Notes: generated from the letters alone by a model not told the origin. 59,171 nucleotides of DNA from Spirochaetaceae bacterium (GCA_017622135.1 JAGARR010000044.1:1-59171); one strand, 5' to 3'; positions 43,049 to 52,081 are shown, counted from the first letter of the stretch. Numbers and translations are program-made.

Positions 43049-43663
43049 ATGGAAGCGACTGGCGCACAGCGATTGTCCGTTACACGGAAAATCGCCTTCA
43101 TTGGGGTTCTGGGAGCCCTCACTGTTTTATTGGGAAGCACCCCCATCGGGCTGATTCCCACACCGTGGGGGCTGAATGTCACTATCCTGCATATTCCAAC
43201 CATCCTAGGGGCATTGCTACTGGGTCCTGTCGGTGGTTTGGGAATTGGAGCCATTTTTGGCATCAGCAGTATGGTGCGGGCCATCAGCAATCCTGTGGGA
43301 TTGAGCATCATGTTCACGAATCCCCTCATTTCGATTTTGCCCCGGGTTCTGTTTGGGCTGACGGCATGGCTGGTGTTCAGTGGGTTGGGGAAGGTGCGGG
43401 TGCCAAAGGTACTGGCAGCCACCATTGCGGCAGTGGTGGGAACCTTGCTGCACACCACCTACGTGTTTCTGGCCATGATTGTCTTTGCCGGTGGTCAGGT
43501 GACGAGCATTGTTGGTGGGGTGAAGGGGCTGTTCCTGCTGTTTTTGCCGAATGCGGTGGCAGAGACCATTGCTGCCGGCATCATCATCACCGCTATCATC
43601 AGTGCCGTCTACGTGACAGCCGGGCGTAAGTCAAAGTTGTCCGAGATAGATTCGGCCAAATAA
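43049..43663 (+). CDS. ECF transporter S component
   Basis: 204 residues from the ATG at 43049 (AGGAGG 7 bases upstream); the longer frame from 42962 lacks an RBS. Six hydrophobic helices and the S-component start TRKIAFIGVLGALTVLLG, with GLNVTILHIPTILGALLLGPVGG (read in parts) characteristic of the PF12822-like group that includes pantothenate/folate-type S components. It binds a vitamin and works with the shared EcfAA'T module, which is not in this window. The pan operon downstream makes pantothenate a possible ligand, but this is only context. Confidence 0.8.
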   Translation: MEATGAQRLSVTRKIAFIGVLGALTVLLGSTPIGLIPTPWGLNVTILHIPTILGALLLGPVGGLGIGAIFGISSMVRAISNPVGLSIMFTNPLISILPRVLFGLTAWLVFSGLGKVRVPKVLAATIAAVVGTLLHTTYVFLAMIVFAGGQVTSIVGGVKGLFLLFLPNAVAETIAAGIIITAIISAVYVTAGRKSKLSEIDSAK

Positions 43664-43680
43664 GCGGCGGGCACGTCAAG

Positions 43681-43709
43681 GCTGGTGGGTACTCCTGCCA
43701 GCCTTTTTG
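43681..43709 (+). terminator. Terminator of the ECF S-component gene
   Basis: GGCTGG...CCAGCC hairpin followed by TTTTTG; part of the repeat above. Confidence 0.7.
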
Positions 43710-43797
43710 TTTTAGCGGGGCAACTGGTGAGGCGGTTTTGTAGTGGCTTTCTTTTCATGTCCAGTGAAATGTGGTAGAATTGAAGGCAGGAGGGCTT

Positions 43798-44031
43798 ATG
43801 TCATTCTCGGTTTTGGAGAAGCAGGTACAGGAGCTGCCCTTGGACTTGCAGAAGAGGATAGAAATGTATGTGTTGTTTGTTATTAACCAATACAAGAATT
43901 CCTGCCCAAGTCACAATCGCCGTCCAGTCGCTGAGGTACTGGATAGTCTGACGGGCATTATTCCCGATTCGGAATCCATGTCCCTGAGAGAAATTTGCAA
44001 TGAGCGGTTGTCTGGACAAGAGATTTTATGA
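43798..44031 (+). CDS. Small antitoxin-like protein upstream of a PIN remnant
   Basis: 77 residues from the ATG at 43798 (GGAGG upstream). N-terminal helix LEKQVQELPLDLQKRIEMYVLFVI is like DUF2281-type antitoxins, and its C-terminus (LTGIIPDSESMSLREICNERL, read in parts) is the flexible toxin-binding type. TAGAAT about 20 bases upstream may be its -10. The toxin frame starts within its stop region (4-bp overlap) but is broken. Confidence 0.6.
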   Translation: MSFSVLEKQVQELPLDLQKRIEMYVLFVINQYKNSCPSHNRRPVAEVLDSLTGIIPDSESMSLREICNERLSGQEIL

Positions 44032-44283
44032 CAGTTTTTTTAGATTCAAATATAATCCTTGACATACTATTGAAAAATAAAGTTTTTTATAAGGAAAGCC
44101 GTTCCTTGTTGGTTCTTGGTGATGGGCATGGGATAGATTACTTCGTCTCTGCAACCTCAATCACCGATATTTATTACATTGACCTTTGTCCCTGTCATAA
44201 CACCCGCTGACTTTATACAATTGTTTGATGCCAGTAGTCTCTGACGAAGTTTTTTGCCGTTCAAGGCTGACAGGTACTCCTGC
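44028..44283 (+). pseudogene. PIN-domain toxin with internal deletion
   Basis: Starts MTVFLDSNIILDILLKNKVFYKES with the first PIN Asp and continues to ATSITDIYY; then the frame breaks. In another frame LTFVPVITPADFIQLFDASSL-stop (about 44177-44240) gives the expected C-terminus. About half of the domain is missing. Antitoxin retained upstream. Confidence 0.65.
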
Positions 44284-44296
44284 CAGCTTTTTTGTT

Positions 44297-45652
44297 TTAG
44301 CGGGGCAGCTGGTAGTAGGTGTCCCGTCCCTGTCCCAGCCGTTGGAGGCTGCCCTCGCTTGTCATCCTGGCCAATAGTCTGGCGGCAGTGGCCTGGGACA
44401 CGGTCAGCAGTCTTTCAGCTTGGGGGCGGGTGATGGTGGGGTGGGTGGAAAGATAGTCCAGTACCCTTTGGTGGTGCAGCGGAGTTGGCTGGACTGTCCG
44501 GCTGGTGTGGTAGTTGGCCTCTGGCTCGCTGATTTCCAGATACTCCCCGGTAGTCGAGGTGTAGCTGGTGTTCTGGTTGGGGAGGACAATCTTGAAGGCG
44601 TTTTCCGACACATGGATTTCGGGCTTCCTTGCTGCCTTTTTGTAGGCGAGGTTGATGCGGGGAAGCCCCGTGCCAAAGGCCTCCACCAACTGGAGGCAGT
44701 AAAAGACTGAGGCGAGATTCTCGTTCCGTTGTAGGGAGATTCCCATCATGATGTCTCCTTGGGTGAGTCCGGGCATGAGTCCGCCCATGGAGACAATTTC
44801 CATTCTGTCGTCAAAGATGCTGATGAGAATACTGGAATGATAGCTGTAGTCCCGGTGGATGGCGGCGTTCAGCAGTGCTTCCCGCAGGGCTTCGTCTGGG
44901 TAGTCCCGGCGGTCGATGCGATGGAGTCCGCTGAATCGGGAGCCCAGCTGGTTGTGCTTTTCCAGATAGGCGTATGCCTGCTCCAGCTGGGCGAACAGGG
45001 AGCCGCTGAATTCTGCCCGGTCCTGAAAGATGTACTTGTCGGTGCCGGAGAATCGGGCCGCCTTGATGGTGAAGGGACATTGGTCGGAAAGGAGTAGGGC
45101 AAGGTTTGTGTAGAGGCCGTCTGCTGTCACCAGCTGGAGGCTCCGTTGTTGGGCCTCCTCCAATGGAATGCCCCGCCGCTGGAATTCCTGCTGGGCGGTC
45201 ACAAAGGTGAGGCTCTGGTTCAGACTCCGGGCACACTCGAACCGCTCCCCGTCGCTTTCTTTTATCATCTTGAGTATGGCCGCCTCCGAAGCGTTGATTG
45301 TGGCTGAGCCCTGTCGCAGGTAGACTCCTGCCGGACGCAGGCCCTTTGCCGCAAGGTAGTAGGGGCGGGCGGTTCCTCTCTGCACTTGGGTTATGACAAT
45401 GGGTTTCCCCTCCACCTCCTGCACCGAGTGGGACACAAACATGGTGACATCAGGACGAATTGCATTTGCGATGGAGTCAACCAGGGACAGCTGTGTCTGG
45501 TCGGGATTGTCCACGCCCACAACCGAGCCGTCGTCAGCCCGCCCGATGTGGATGGTGCCGCCGTCGGTGTTGGCGAAGGCGACGACTGTCTTTTTGATGT
45601 CGTCGGTGTAGATGGATTTGAATTCAGTGTGGGTGTCTTCGTATAGCCTCAT
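44297..45652 (-). CDS. AlbA_2/HATPase_c_4 transcriptional regulator (Schlafen-like ATP-binding protein)
   Basis: 451 residues: AlbA_2 domain (TEFKSIYTDDIKKTVVAFANTDGGTIHIG read in parts; residues 1-115), a middle region, HATPase_c_4 (REALLNAAIHRDYSYHSSILISIFDDRMEIVS, read in parts; about 265-355) and a C-terminal winged helix (about 395-450, ITRPQAERLLTVSQATAARLL). Such proteins are ATP-binding regulators, often autoregulated. The 21-bp-arm palindrome upstream of its RBS is a strong operator candidate. Its 3' end is duplicated at 43,7xx (see repeat). Confidence 0.85.
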   Translation of the reverse strand: MRLYEDTHTEFKSIYTDDIKKTVVAFANTDGGTIHIGRADDGSVVGVDNPDQTQLSLVDSIANAIRPDVTMFVSHSVQEVEGKPIVITQVQRGTARPYYLAAKGLRPAGVYLRQGSATINASEAAILKMIKESDGERFECARSLNQSLTFVTAQQEFQRRGIPLEEAQQRSLQLVTADGLYTNLALLLSDQCPFTIKAARFSGTDKYIFQDRAEFSGSLFAQLEQAYAYLEKHNQLGSRFSGLHRIDRRDYPDEALREALLNAAIHRDYSYHSSILISIFDDRMEIVSMGGLMPGLTQGDIMMGISLQRNENLASVFYCLQLVEAFGTGLPRINLAYKKAARKPEIHVSENAFKIVLPNQNTSYTSTTGEYLEISEPEANYHTSRTVQPTPLHHQRVLDYLSTHPTITRPQAERLLTVSQATAARLLARMTSEGSLQRLGQGRDTYYQLPR

Positions 45653-45664
45653 GGTTGTCCTCTA

Positions 45665-45712
45665 TTATCACCTTATCTTATCATTACTGTCAATGATAAG
45701 ATAAGGTGATAA
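45665..45712 (-). promoter_or_regulatory. Operator palindrome (21-bp arms, 6-bp spacer)
   Basis: 45665-45685 and 45692-45712 are perfect inverted copies built from repeated TTATC/GATAA steps, separated by ACTGTC. It lies 13-60 bases upstream of the regulator start, on the minus strand, and likely binds that regulator. Regulatory role inferred. Confidence 0.65.
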
Positions 45713-45736
45713 GAAGCAGTCCCCAAGAAACACCCC

Positions 45737-45882
45737 CTTTGCCCGCTAGGGCAAAGCCCTACCCCGCAGTAGAGCCGACCTAACGTACCAGTGGGGAGGG
45801 GAAGCCAGGGGGTGCCTACTGGCGGCGCCCTCTGAGCGTAGCGAAGTGTAAGCCGGCAGTGGGCTCCTGGCTTCCCCTCCCC
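45737..45882. other. Long structured intergenic element upstream of pyrF
   Basis: Hairpin CTTTGCCC/GGGCAAAG (45737-45756) is followed by a 17-bp perfect inverted repeat (45793-45809 with 45866-45882) whose interior also pairs (45814-45821 with 45857-45864, one wobble). TTTTAC follows on the plus strand. No coding capacity. Could be a REP-like or MITE-like palindrome or a structured RNA. Confidence 0.6.
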
Positions 45883-45906
45883 CTTTTACTATTAGTTCCC
45901 CTATGC

Positions 45907-45922
45907 TATACTGCACCTCATG
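45907..45922 (+). promoter_or_regulatory. pyrF -10 element, leaderless start
   Basis: TATACT (45907-45912) ends 7 bases before the ATG at 45920; TTTACT about 16 bases upstream may be the -35. No Shine-Dalgarno is visible, so the mRNA may be leaderless. Confidence 0.45.
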
Positions 45923-46882
45923 AGTATACACGCCATGCAGCGCCTGCAGGAGTCAGGCATCAAGAACGGTCCTTTGTGTGTGGGACTGGATACAGATCCC
46001 AGCTATCTTCCCCAGTCAGTGCTGGCTGCCTATAGTTCGGCTGCCCAGGGGGTGGTGGCCTACAACAAGGCCATCATCCAGCGGATTGCGGCTGATTCCA
46101 GCGGTGTTGCCCTGGCCGCCTGCTGCAAGGTGCAGATTGCCTACTACGAGGCCATGGGGCTGGAGGGGCTGCGGGCGTATGCCGAGACCCTGCGGGCGGT
46201 GAAGGCCGCTGGACTGCCGGTGATTGCTGACATCAAGCGTGGCGACATTGCCGACACTGCCCGTGCCTATGCCCGTGCCCATTTTAGCGGTGACTTTGAG
46301 GCTGACATCATCACCCTCAATCCCTACATGGGCTTTGACACCTTGGAGCCCTTCACCCAGTACGCCCATCCTGACAAGGGCGGCAAGGGGATGTTTGTGC
46401 TGCTGCGAACCTCCAATCCAGGCATGGCCGACGTGGAAAAATTGCCCATTGACGGAGCTGCTGCCAGGTTTGGAGGCGAGGCTGTGTTGGACCGGGTGGG
46501 AGCAGAGCTGAGCCGAATCAGTGCCAGCTTTAGGGAGCTCTATCCCGCTGCCACTTGTTCTCCCGTTGGTGCCGTGGTGGGCTGCACGGAGGAGTCCGAT
46601 GCCCGCCAGCTGCGGGATGCCTATCCCGACATCTACTTTCTCATTCCCGGCTACGGTGCCCAAGGCGGTGCTGCCCGCATTGCCGCCACCCTGCTGGACA
46701 AGGCCGGTGGCACAGTGAATTCCTCCCGTGGAATTCTATGTGCTTGGAAGACTGACGAAAAATTGGCGGCAAAGGCTGCCGACAACAGGCTGACGGTGGA
46801 GGACATTGCCGACTCTGCCGCCTCCGCCGCCGCCGCATCCAAGACGGATTTGCTGAGCGCAGTCCGCCAGCTGAAGCCCTAG
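45920..46882 (+). CDS. pyrF: Orotidine 5'-phosphate decarboxylase (type 2)
   Basis: 320 residues, the PyrF type 2 length. Visible motifs: LCVGLDTDPSYLP, the catalytic VIADIKRGDIADTARAYA (Lys/Asp network), NPYMGFDTLEPF and IPGYGAQGG. Catalyses the last step of UMP synthesis. The pyrK-pyrD fusion follows after 100 bases, so pyrimidine genes cluster here. Confidence 0.95.
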   Translation: MSIHAMQRLQESGIKNGPLCVGLDTDPSYLPQSVLAAYSSAAQGVVAYNKAIIQRIAADSSGVALAACCKVQIAYYEAMGLEGLRAYAETLRAVKAAGLPVIADIKRGDIADTARAYARAHFSGDFEADIITLNPYMGFDTLEPFTQYAHPDKGGKGMFVLLRTSNPGMADVEKLPIDGAAARFGGEAVLDRVGAELSRISASFRELYPAATCSPVGAVVGCTEESDARQLRDAYPDIYFLIPGYGAQGGAARIAATLLDKAGGTVNSSRGILCAWKTDEKLAAKAADNRLTVEDIADSAASAAAASKTDLLSAVRQLKP

Positions 46883-46982
46883 GAACCGATTTCCGCTCCT
46901 GATTTGTGAGGAGAAAGGCTCGTCCATTCGGGTGCGGGAATTCGTTGTATCTATCATTCAAATACCATTGCAAGGAGTCGCC

Positions 46983-48839
46983 ATGTCCTGTTCTTCTGTG
47001 GAGCCGATTTTTGCCTCTGCCCGTACCATCAGTTGTCGTGAAATCCAGTCCAGCGTCTACGAGGTGAGGCTGGAATACCAGCCGTCAGACGGACTCTCCG
47101 AAGGAGTGCCGCACCAGGTGGAGCCCGGCCAGTTCTTTATGCTGAGGCGGGAGCCCTCCCAGGTGCTGCTGGCCCGTCCCATCAGTGTATACTGGGCAGA
47201 GCAGGTGGAAGAGGGGGCTTGGCAGGTGACTTTTCTGATTTTGCTGAAGGGGCAGGGAACAGGGGAGCTTTGTTCCCTGGCTGCTGGCGACAAGGTTTCC
47301 CTCATCGGTCCCTTGGGAAATACCTTTCTCAAGCCCGCTGACTTGGGGGTGAGGGCAAAGTCCGACGGTTCAGCCGCAATTTGCATTGTGGGAGGCGGTA
47401 TTGGCGTGGCTCCTGTGGCGGGCTTTGCGGCAAACCTGCCAGCCAAAAGCTACGATTTTTACGCCGGATTCAAGACTGGCAGCTACGGATTGGAAAAATT
47501 GCAGGCCGCCCGACTGGTGGTCACTACCGATGATGGAAGCTGTGGTACCAAGGGAATGCTCCCCCAGGTGCTGGATGCCGCTGTCCTGCGTCGCTCTGGC
47601 TATCAAGCGGTGTACGCCTGTGGCCCGGAGCCGCTTTTGGCTTACTTGAAGGAAATTTGTGGTGAGGCGGCCGTCCCCTGTTTTTTGAGCATGGAGTCTG
47701 CCATGGCCTGTGGAATGGGAGCCTGCTTGGGCTGCACCATCCCCACAACGGAGGGAAACAAGCGCTGCTGTTCCGACGGTCCGGTGTTTCCCGGCGAGAT
47801 TCTGCTGTTCCCGGAACGGCAGCCCACAAGAATTGTTCCCGGAGCGAATCGGCAGCCAAAAGCCGTTGGGGATTCTAGCTTGAAATTGGAGCAGACAGGG
47901 GCTGGGACTCCTGACCTGTCCGTAACCATCGCCGGTGTGCGCTTTGCCAATCCGGTGATTGCCGCCTCCGGGACCTTTGGCTACGGAACCGAATACCAGT
48001 CGATTCTGGAGGTGAACCGGCTGGGGGGCATCTGCTCCAAGGGACTGACGCTGGAGGAGCGGCCGGGCAACGGTGGAGTCAGGCTCAAGGAGACGGCTGG
48101 CGGCATCATCAATTCCATCGGCCTGGAGAATCCGGGCATCAGTCATTTTGTGGCGCACCAGCTGCCCCAGATGGTGGCCTTGGCTCCCGTCACCATCGCA
48201 AACCTCTCCGGCTCCACCATCGAGTCCTACGTGGAGGGGGCGAGACTTTTGGCCCAGGCTCAGGTTCCCATGATTGAGCTGAACATCTCCTGTCCCAACG
48301 TGAAGGCGGGAGGCATGGCCTTTGGACTGGAGTGCAGTGCCGCCGCCGCCGTTACTGCCGCCGTTCGGGAGGCGGCCCCCGGAATTCCTTTGATGGTAAA
48401 GCTTTCTCCCAACGCCCCCGACCTGATTGCCGTGGCCGATTCCGTCCGCAGAGCTGGTGCCGATGCCCTGAGCCTCATCAACACAGTGCAGGCCATGGCA
48501 ATCGACATCCATCGTGGGCGGCCCCTGTTCGACAATGTGCGGGCGGGACTCTCCGGTCCTGCGGTAAAGCCCCTCGCCCTGCGGATGGTCTACGACCTGG
48601 TGCAACATCTCAACCAGCTGCCTGACTCGGAGCGGATTCCCGTGGTGGGACTGGGGGGCATCAGCTGCTGGCAGGATGCGGTGGAATTCATCATGGCAGG
48701 AGCCGCCGCCATCCAGGTGGGAACCGCCACCTTTGCCAATCCCCGCTGCATGACAGAAATCATCGATGGTTTGGCCCAGTTTATGACGGAAAAGGGCTAC
48801 AGCCGCCTGGATGATTTCCGTGGGCTGGCACAGGGGTAA
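46983..48839 (+). CDS. pyrK-pyrD: Single-chain dihydroorotate dehydrogenase B: PyrK-PyrD fusion
   Basis: 618 residues from the ATG at 46983 (AAGGAG 5 bases upstream). N-terminal PyrK part (about 1-285): FAD/NAD reductase fold with LLARPISVYW, GGGIGVAPVAGFA and the 2Fe-2S cysteines in ACGMGACLGC and KRCCSDGPVF (about 242, 247, 250, 262). C-terminal PyrD class 1B part (about 308-618): NPVIAASGTFGYG, LNISCPNVKAGG (catalytic Cys about 437), VKLSPNAPD and GLGGISCWQDA. Normally these are separate subunits of an alpha2-beta2 enzyme using NAD+. No stop or frameshift separates them, so it is a true fusion. Confidence 0.92.
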   Translation: MSCSSVEPIFASARTISCREIQSSVYEVRLEYQPSDGLSEGVPHQVEPGQFFMLRREPSQVLLARPISVYWAEQVEEGAWQVTFLILLKGQGTGELCSLAAGDKVSLIGPLGNTFLKPADLGVRAKSDGSAAICIVGGGIGVAPVAGFAANLPAKSYDFYAGFKTGSYGLEKLQAARLVVTTDDGSCGTKGMLPQVLDAAVLRRSGYQAVYACGPEPLLAYLKEICGEAAVPCFLSMESAMACGMGACLGCTIPTTEGNKRCCSDGPVFPGEILLFPERQPTRIVPGANRQPKAVGDSSLKLEQTGAGTPDLSVTIAGVRFANPVIAASGTFGYGTEYQSILEVNRLGGICSKGLTLEERPGNGGVRLKETAGGIINSIGLENPGISHFVAHQLPQMVALAPVTIANLSGSTIESYVEGARLLAQAQVPMIELNISCPNVKAGGMAFGLECSAAAAVTAAVREAAPGIPLMVKLSPNAPDLIAVADSVRRAGADALSLINTVQAMAIDIHRGRPLFDNVRAGLSGPAVKPLALRMVYDLVQHLNQLPDSERIPVVGLGGISCWQDAVEFIMAGAAAIQVGTATFANPRCMTEIIDGLAQFMTEKGYSRLDDFRGLAQG

Positions 48840-48848
48840 GTGTTTTCC

Positions 48849-49565
48849 ATGAAGTATAGGGCTGTAGTGGAGGCGCGGTTCGTCAGCAGGCCAAATCGCT
48901 TTGTGGCGGTGGTGGAGCTTGACGGACGGCAGGAGACGGTGCACGTAAAGAATACGGGGCGCTGTAGTGAGCTTCTGGTGCCGGGAGCTAGGGTGTGGCT
49001 GGAGGACAGTGGCAACCCAAACCGCAAGACACGGTACGATCTGGTGGTGGTGCACAAGGAGGGGCTGGGGCTGGTGAACATGGACAGCCAGGCTCCCAAC
49101 AAGGTGGCTCGTGAATGGCTTGAAACTCAAGGCTTCAGCCTCATTAAGGCAGAGTATTCCTATGGCAGCTCCCGCATCGACTTTTACATGGAGCGACGGC
49201 CACCTGACTTCTGGGGCGGCTTTGCGCAGTCTGCCCAGCCGGTGGAGCGATATTTGATGGAGGTGAAGGGCTGCACGCTGGAGGTGGGCGGCGCAGGATA
49301 TTTCCCCGACGCTCCCACGGAACGTGGGGTGAAGCATCTGCTGGAGCTGGCCGCAGCGTCACGGCTGGGCTACCATTGCATCGCCGCCTTTGTGATTCAG
49401 ATGGAAGGGGTTGCAGAGGTGCGTCCCAATGTGGCAACCCATCCCGCCTTTGGTGAGGCATTGGCGGAGGCTGAGGCAGCGGGGGTGAGGGTGCTCTTCC
49501 TCTGCTGTGCCGTGGAGAGCGACCAGCTGCGGGTGCGGGAGGCTAGGTGGGGCGGCACTGCATAA
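48849..49565 (+). CDS. sfsA: SfsA family protein (DNA-binding/nuclease-like)
   Basis: About 238 residues from ATG 48849. SfsA features: RFVSRPNRFVA, VHVKNTGRCSELL, NMDSQAPN, SRIDFYM, YLMEVKGCTL and APTERGVKHL, i.e. the PD-(D/E)xK-like core. Original E. coli work linked it to maltose gene stimulation. Starts 9 bases after the pyrimidine gene, so it may be cotranscribed. It overlaps the 3' end of the convergent MaoC-like gene by 23 bp. Confidence 0.92.
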   Translation: MKYRAVVEARFVSRPNRFVAVVELDGRQETVHVKNTGRCSELLVPGARVWLEDSGNPNRKTRYDLVVVHKEGLGLVNMDSQAPNKVAREWLETQGFSLIKAEYSYGSSRIDFYMERRPPDFWGGFAQSAQPVERYLMEVKGCTLEVGGAGYFPDAPTERGVKHLLELAAASRLGYHCIAAFVIQMEGVAEVRPNVATHPAFGEALAEAEAAGVRVLFLCCAVESDQLRVREARWGGTA

Positions 49566-49974
49566 CTGCTTCTGTAAATCCGCTGAGGACTCGTTTTCCC
49601 TCCTGATTGTGAATCTCAATCTGAATTTCCAGCAAGCCCTTTCCCCTGCCCAAGGGCTCCACCTTGGAAACCCAGAATCGACCGGAAAGTCTTTCTCCAG
49701 CGTAAACGGGGAGATGCCATTCCATCTTGGTGGATTTTCCCGCCACCAGCTCATCTCCAAAGGGATTGAGCTTCATGAAGGGGCTCCAGACCACTAGATA
49801 GGTGAGGGCACCCGGTGCAATAATTTCCTTAAAGCGGGTGTGCTTGGCGTACTCGTCGTCAAAGTGGATGGGATGGGGGTCATACTTCATGGTAAAGTCC
49901 ACCAGCTCTTCCCGTCCGATTGTTACCGGCTCCGTCTTCCATTCCATACCGATGGTGTAGTCTTCCAGATACAT
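49543..49974 (-). CDS. MaoC-like hotdog-fold dehydratase
   Basis: 143 residues: YDPHPIHFDDEYAKHTRFKEIIAPGALT (read in parts) is the MaoC hydratase motif with the catalytic Asp/His pair (D--PIH). The family acts on (R)-hydroxyacyl thioesters. It is the last gene of the minus-strand pan operon, 10 bases after panD; the link to CoA biology is contextual. Substrate unknown. Confidence 0.8.
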   Translation of the reverse strand: MYLEDYTIGMEWKTEPVTIGREELVDFTMKYDPHPIHFDDEYAKHTRFKEIIAPGALTYLVVWSPFMKLNPFGDELVAGKSTKMEWHLPVYAGERLSGRFWVSKVEPLGRGKGLLEIQIEIHNQEGKRVLSGFTEAVMQCRPT

Positions 49975-49984
49975 ACTATACTCC

Positions 49985-50377
49985 TTATTTCAAATCCTCC
50001 AGCCGGCCGTGGCTTTCGTAGCGAGTTATGCGAGTTGCCTTGTTGTTTTCGTCCACAAAGACAACACGGGGTGGGTTTGCCTTCAGCTCCTCCGGGCTCA
50101 GCTGGGCATAGGTGATGATGATAACCTTGTCCCCCACAGAAACGAGGCGGGCGGCCGCCCCATTGAGGCAGATGATGCCGCTGTCCCGCTCACCGGCGAT
50201 GACGTAGGTTTCCAGGCGGGAGCCGTTGTCAATGTCCACCACCTGCACCTTCTCATACTCGTAGATTCCGGCCTGCTCCATCAGCGCCACGTCGATGGTA
50301 ATGCTGCCGATGTACTGCAACTCCGCCTGAGTGACGGTTGCCCGGTGTATCTTGCTCTTCAGTCCAAAAATCTGCAT
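49985..50377 (-). CDS. panD: Aspartate 1-decarboxylase proenzyme
   Basis: 130 residues. Self-processing site Gly24-Ser25 in YIGSITID generates the pyruvoyl group; [36 protein letters not shown] and NGAAARL are all conserved. Makes beta-alanine for pantothenate. It follows panC by 20 bases. Confidence 0.96.
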   Translation of the reverse strand: MQIFGLKSKIHRATVTQAELQYIGSITIDVALMEQAGIYEYEKVQVVDIDNGSRLETYVIAGERDSGIICLNGAAARLVSVGDKVIIITYAQLSPEELKANPPRVVFVDENNKATRITRYESHGRLEDLK

Positions 50378-50397
50378 TTTCTGCTCCTTATGATACG

Positions 50398-51243
50398 TTA
50401 TACTTCCACAATAAAGTTGTCGATGAGGCGGGTCTTGCCGATAAAGACAGCCATGGCCACCAGCACCCTTCCCTGAATCGTCTCCACCGGCTGGATGGTG
50501 TCCATGCTGACAGCCTCCACATAGTCAATCCGGGCCAGTGGCTCCTGGGCGATGGCCTCTTTCATGGTCTGCACCAGCTTTCCGCTGTCCCTGACTCCCT
50601 CCTGCACCATCCGCTGTCCAAGGGCTATGGTTTTGCTCAAGACAAGGGCTGCCTGCCGCTCCTCCGGGCTCAGGTAGACATTGCGGGAGCTGCGGGCAAG
50701 GCCGTCCTCCTCCCGGACGATGGGACAGCCCACAATCTCGATGTCCATGTTCAAGTCTGTCACCATCCGCCTGATGACGGCCAGTTGCTGCGCGTCCTTC
50801 TGGCCGAAGAAGGCCTTGTTCGGTGTGACGATGTTGAACAGCTTGCTGACCACCGTGCATACCCCGCGGAAATGGATGGGGCGGGACCTGCCGCAGAGCT
50901 CCTTTGTCAGGCCGTCCATGTCCACAAAGGAGCAGAAGCCAGGAGCATACATTTCCTCTGGCTCCGGGTGAAAAATCACGTCCACACCCAAGCGCTCGCA
51001 AAGGCGGGAGTCGGCTTCCAGGTCCCGTGGATAGGTGGACAAATCCTCGTTCGCCCCAAACTGCATGGGGTTTACGAAGATGCTGACCACAACCTTCTGG
51101 CAGGACTCCCTAGCCTGGCGGATGAGACTGGCGTGGCCGTCGTGGAGGTAGCCCATGGTGGGCACCAGCCCGATGGTGAGTCCCTGGCTCCGCCATTCCT
51201 TGATGTACTTGCGTGTCTGTGCAATGGTGGTCGTAATGTCCAT
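50398..51243 (-). CDS. panC: Pantothenate synthetase
   Basis: 281 residues from ATG 51243 (GGAGG upstream, 10 bases after panB stop). Motifs: [16 protein letters not shown] (HIGH-type), [42 protein letters not shown] and [16 protein letters not shown]. Joins pantoate and beta-alanine with ATP. Confidence 0.96.
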   Translation of the reverse strand: MDITTTIAQTRKYIKEWRSQGLTIGLVPTMGYLHDGHASLIRQARESCQKVVVSIFVNPMQFGANEDLSTYPRDLEADSRLCERLGVDVIFHPEPEEMYAPGFCSFVDMDGLTKELCGRSRPIHFRGVCTVVSKLFNIVTPNKAFFGQKDAQQLAVIRRMVTDLNMDIEIVGCPIVREEDGLARSSRNVYLSPEERQAALVLSKTIALGQRMVQEGVRDSGKLVQTMKEAIAQEPLARIDYVEAVSMDTIQPVETIQGRVLVAMAVFIGKTRLIDNFIVEV

Positions 51244-51253
51244 ACCATCCTCC

Positions 51254-52081
51254 TCAATACAATTTTTCCAGAACGTCGTCCGCAATGGTGTATTCGTGCT
51301 CCTTGGCGGGGAAGGTTCCCCGCTGGACTTCCTGCTGGTAGGTGGCAAATGCCTCCTTCATAACAGAGCCGATGTCGGCAAAGCGACGGACGAATTTGGG
51401 GGTAAAGTCGGAATACATTCCCAGCATATCCTGGTAGACGAGAATCTGGCCGTCGCAGCAGTTGCCCGCCCCAATCCCAATGGTGGGAATGTCCAGCTCC
51501 TTGGTCACAATGTCGGCAAGCTTGGCGGGGACGCATTCCAGCACCACCGCAAAGGCGCCGGCCTCCTGCACGGCACGAGCGTCCTCCAGCAGCTTGCGGG
51601 CCGCCGCCTCGCTCTTTCCCTGCACCTTAAAGCCGCCGAAGGCATTGATGGATTGGGGAGTCAGCCCCAGATGGGCCATGACGGGAATGCTTGCTGTAGT
51701 GATGGCCTTGATGTGGGGGCACACCTCCGAGCCACCCTCAAGCTTTACCGCAGTGGCCCGTCCCTCCTTCATCAGTCGGCCTGCATTTACCACCGCATCG
51801 TAGACGCTGGTCTGGTAGGACATAAAGGGCATGTCGATGATGACCAGGGCATTTTTTGCTCCCCGTGCCACGGCCGCCCCGTGATGAATCATGTCCTCCA
51901 TGGTGACGGAGATGGTATCCGGGTAGCCGAGCATCACGTTTCCCAAGGAGTCTCCCACCAGTATGCCGTTGATGCCAGCCTCGTCCATTAGCTTTGCCGT
52001 AGAGTAATCATAGGCAGTGAGTAGGGAGAGTCTTTGCCCCTTTTCCTTGGCTTCCCGGAATGAAACCACAGTGTTTTTCAT
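51254..52081 (-). CDS. panB: 3-methyl-2-oxobutanoate (ketopantoate) hydroxymethyltransferase
   Basis: 275 residues: [53 protein letters not shown] and ECVPAKLAD are PanB signatures. Uses 5,10-methylene-THF to make ketopantoate. Overlaps panG by 4 bp. Confidence 0.96.
   Translation of the reverse strand: MKNTVVSFREAKEKGQRLSLLTAYDYSTAKLMDEAGINGILVGDSLGNVMLGYPDTISVTMEDMIHHGAAVARGAKNALVIIDMPFMSYQTSVYDAVVNAGRLMKEGRATAVKLEGGSEVCPHIKAITTASIPVMAHLGLTPQSINAFGGFKVQGKSEAAARKLLEDARAVQEAGAFAVVLECVPAKLADIVTKELDIPTIGIGAGNCCDGQILVYQDMLGMYSDFTPKFVRRFADIGSVMKEAFATYQQEVQRGTFPAKEHEYTIADDVLEKLY

Larger units (their letters stand above)
43676..44313. repeat. 53-bp direct repeats (gene-end plus terminator) flanking an antitoxin/PIN locus
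   Basis: 43676-43728 and 44261-44313 match at 48 of 53 bases. Both contain a terminator hairpin (GGCTGG.../CCAGCC or GCTG/CAGC) with T-run; copy 2 also contains the last codons of the minus-strand regulator gene (YQLPR-stop), and copy 1 repeats those codons without the gene. The unit is 585 bp and holds a decayed TA locus. Confidence 0.82.

Noticed and set aside
42090..44313. Integron-type attC sites around the TA cassettes
   Set aside because: Treponema integrons exist, but the repeats differ between loci and I could not find paired RYYYAAC/GTTRRRY core sites or an intI gene.
47370..49337. 655-codon antisense open frame across pyrK-pyrD and sfsA
   Set aside because: It crosses two well-supported genes on the other strand and reads like a composition artefact of GC-rich DNA.
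50338..51363. 341-codon plus-strand frame over panC
   Set aside because: Shadow of panC; no RBS and no family features.
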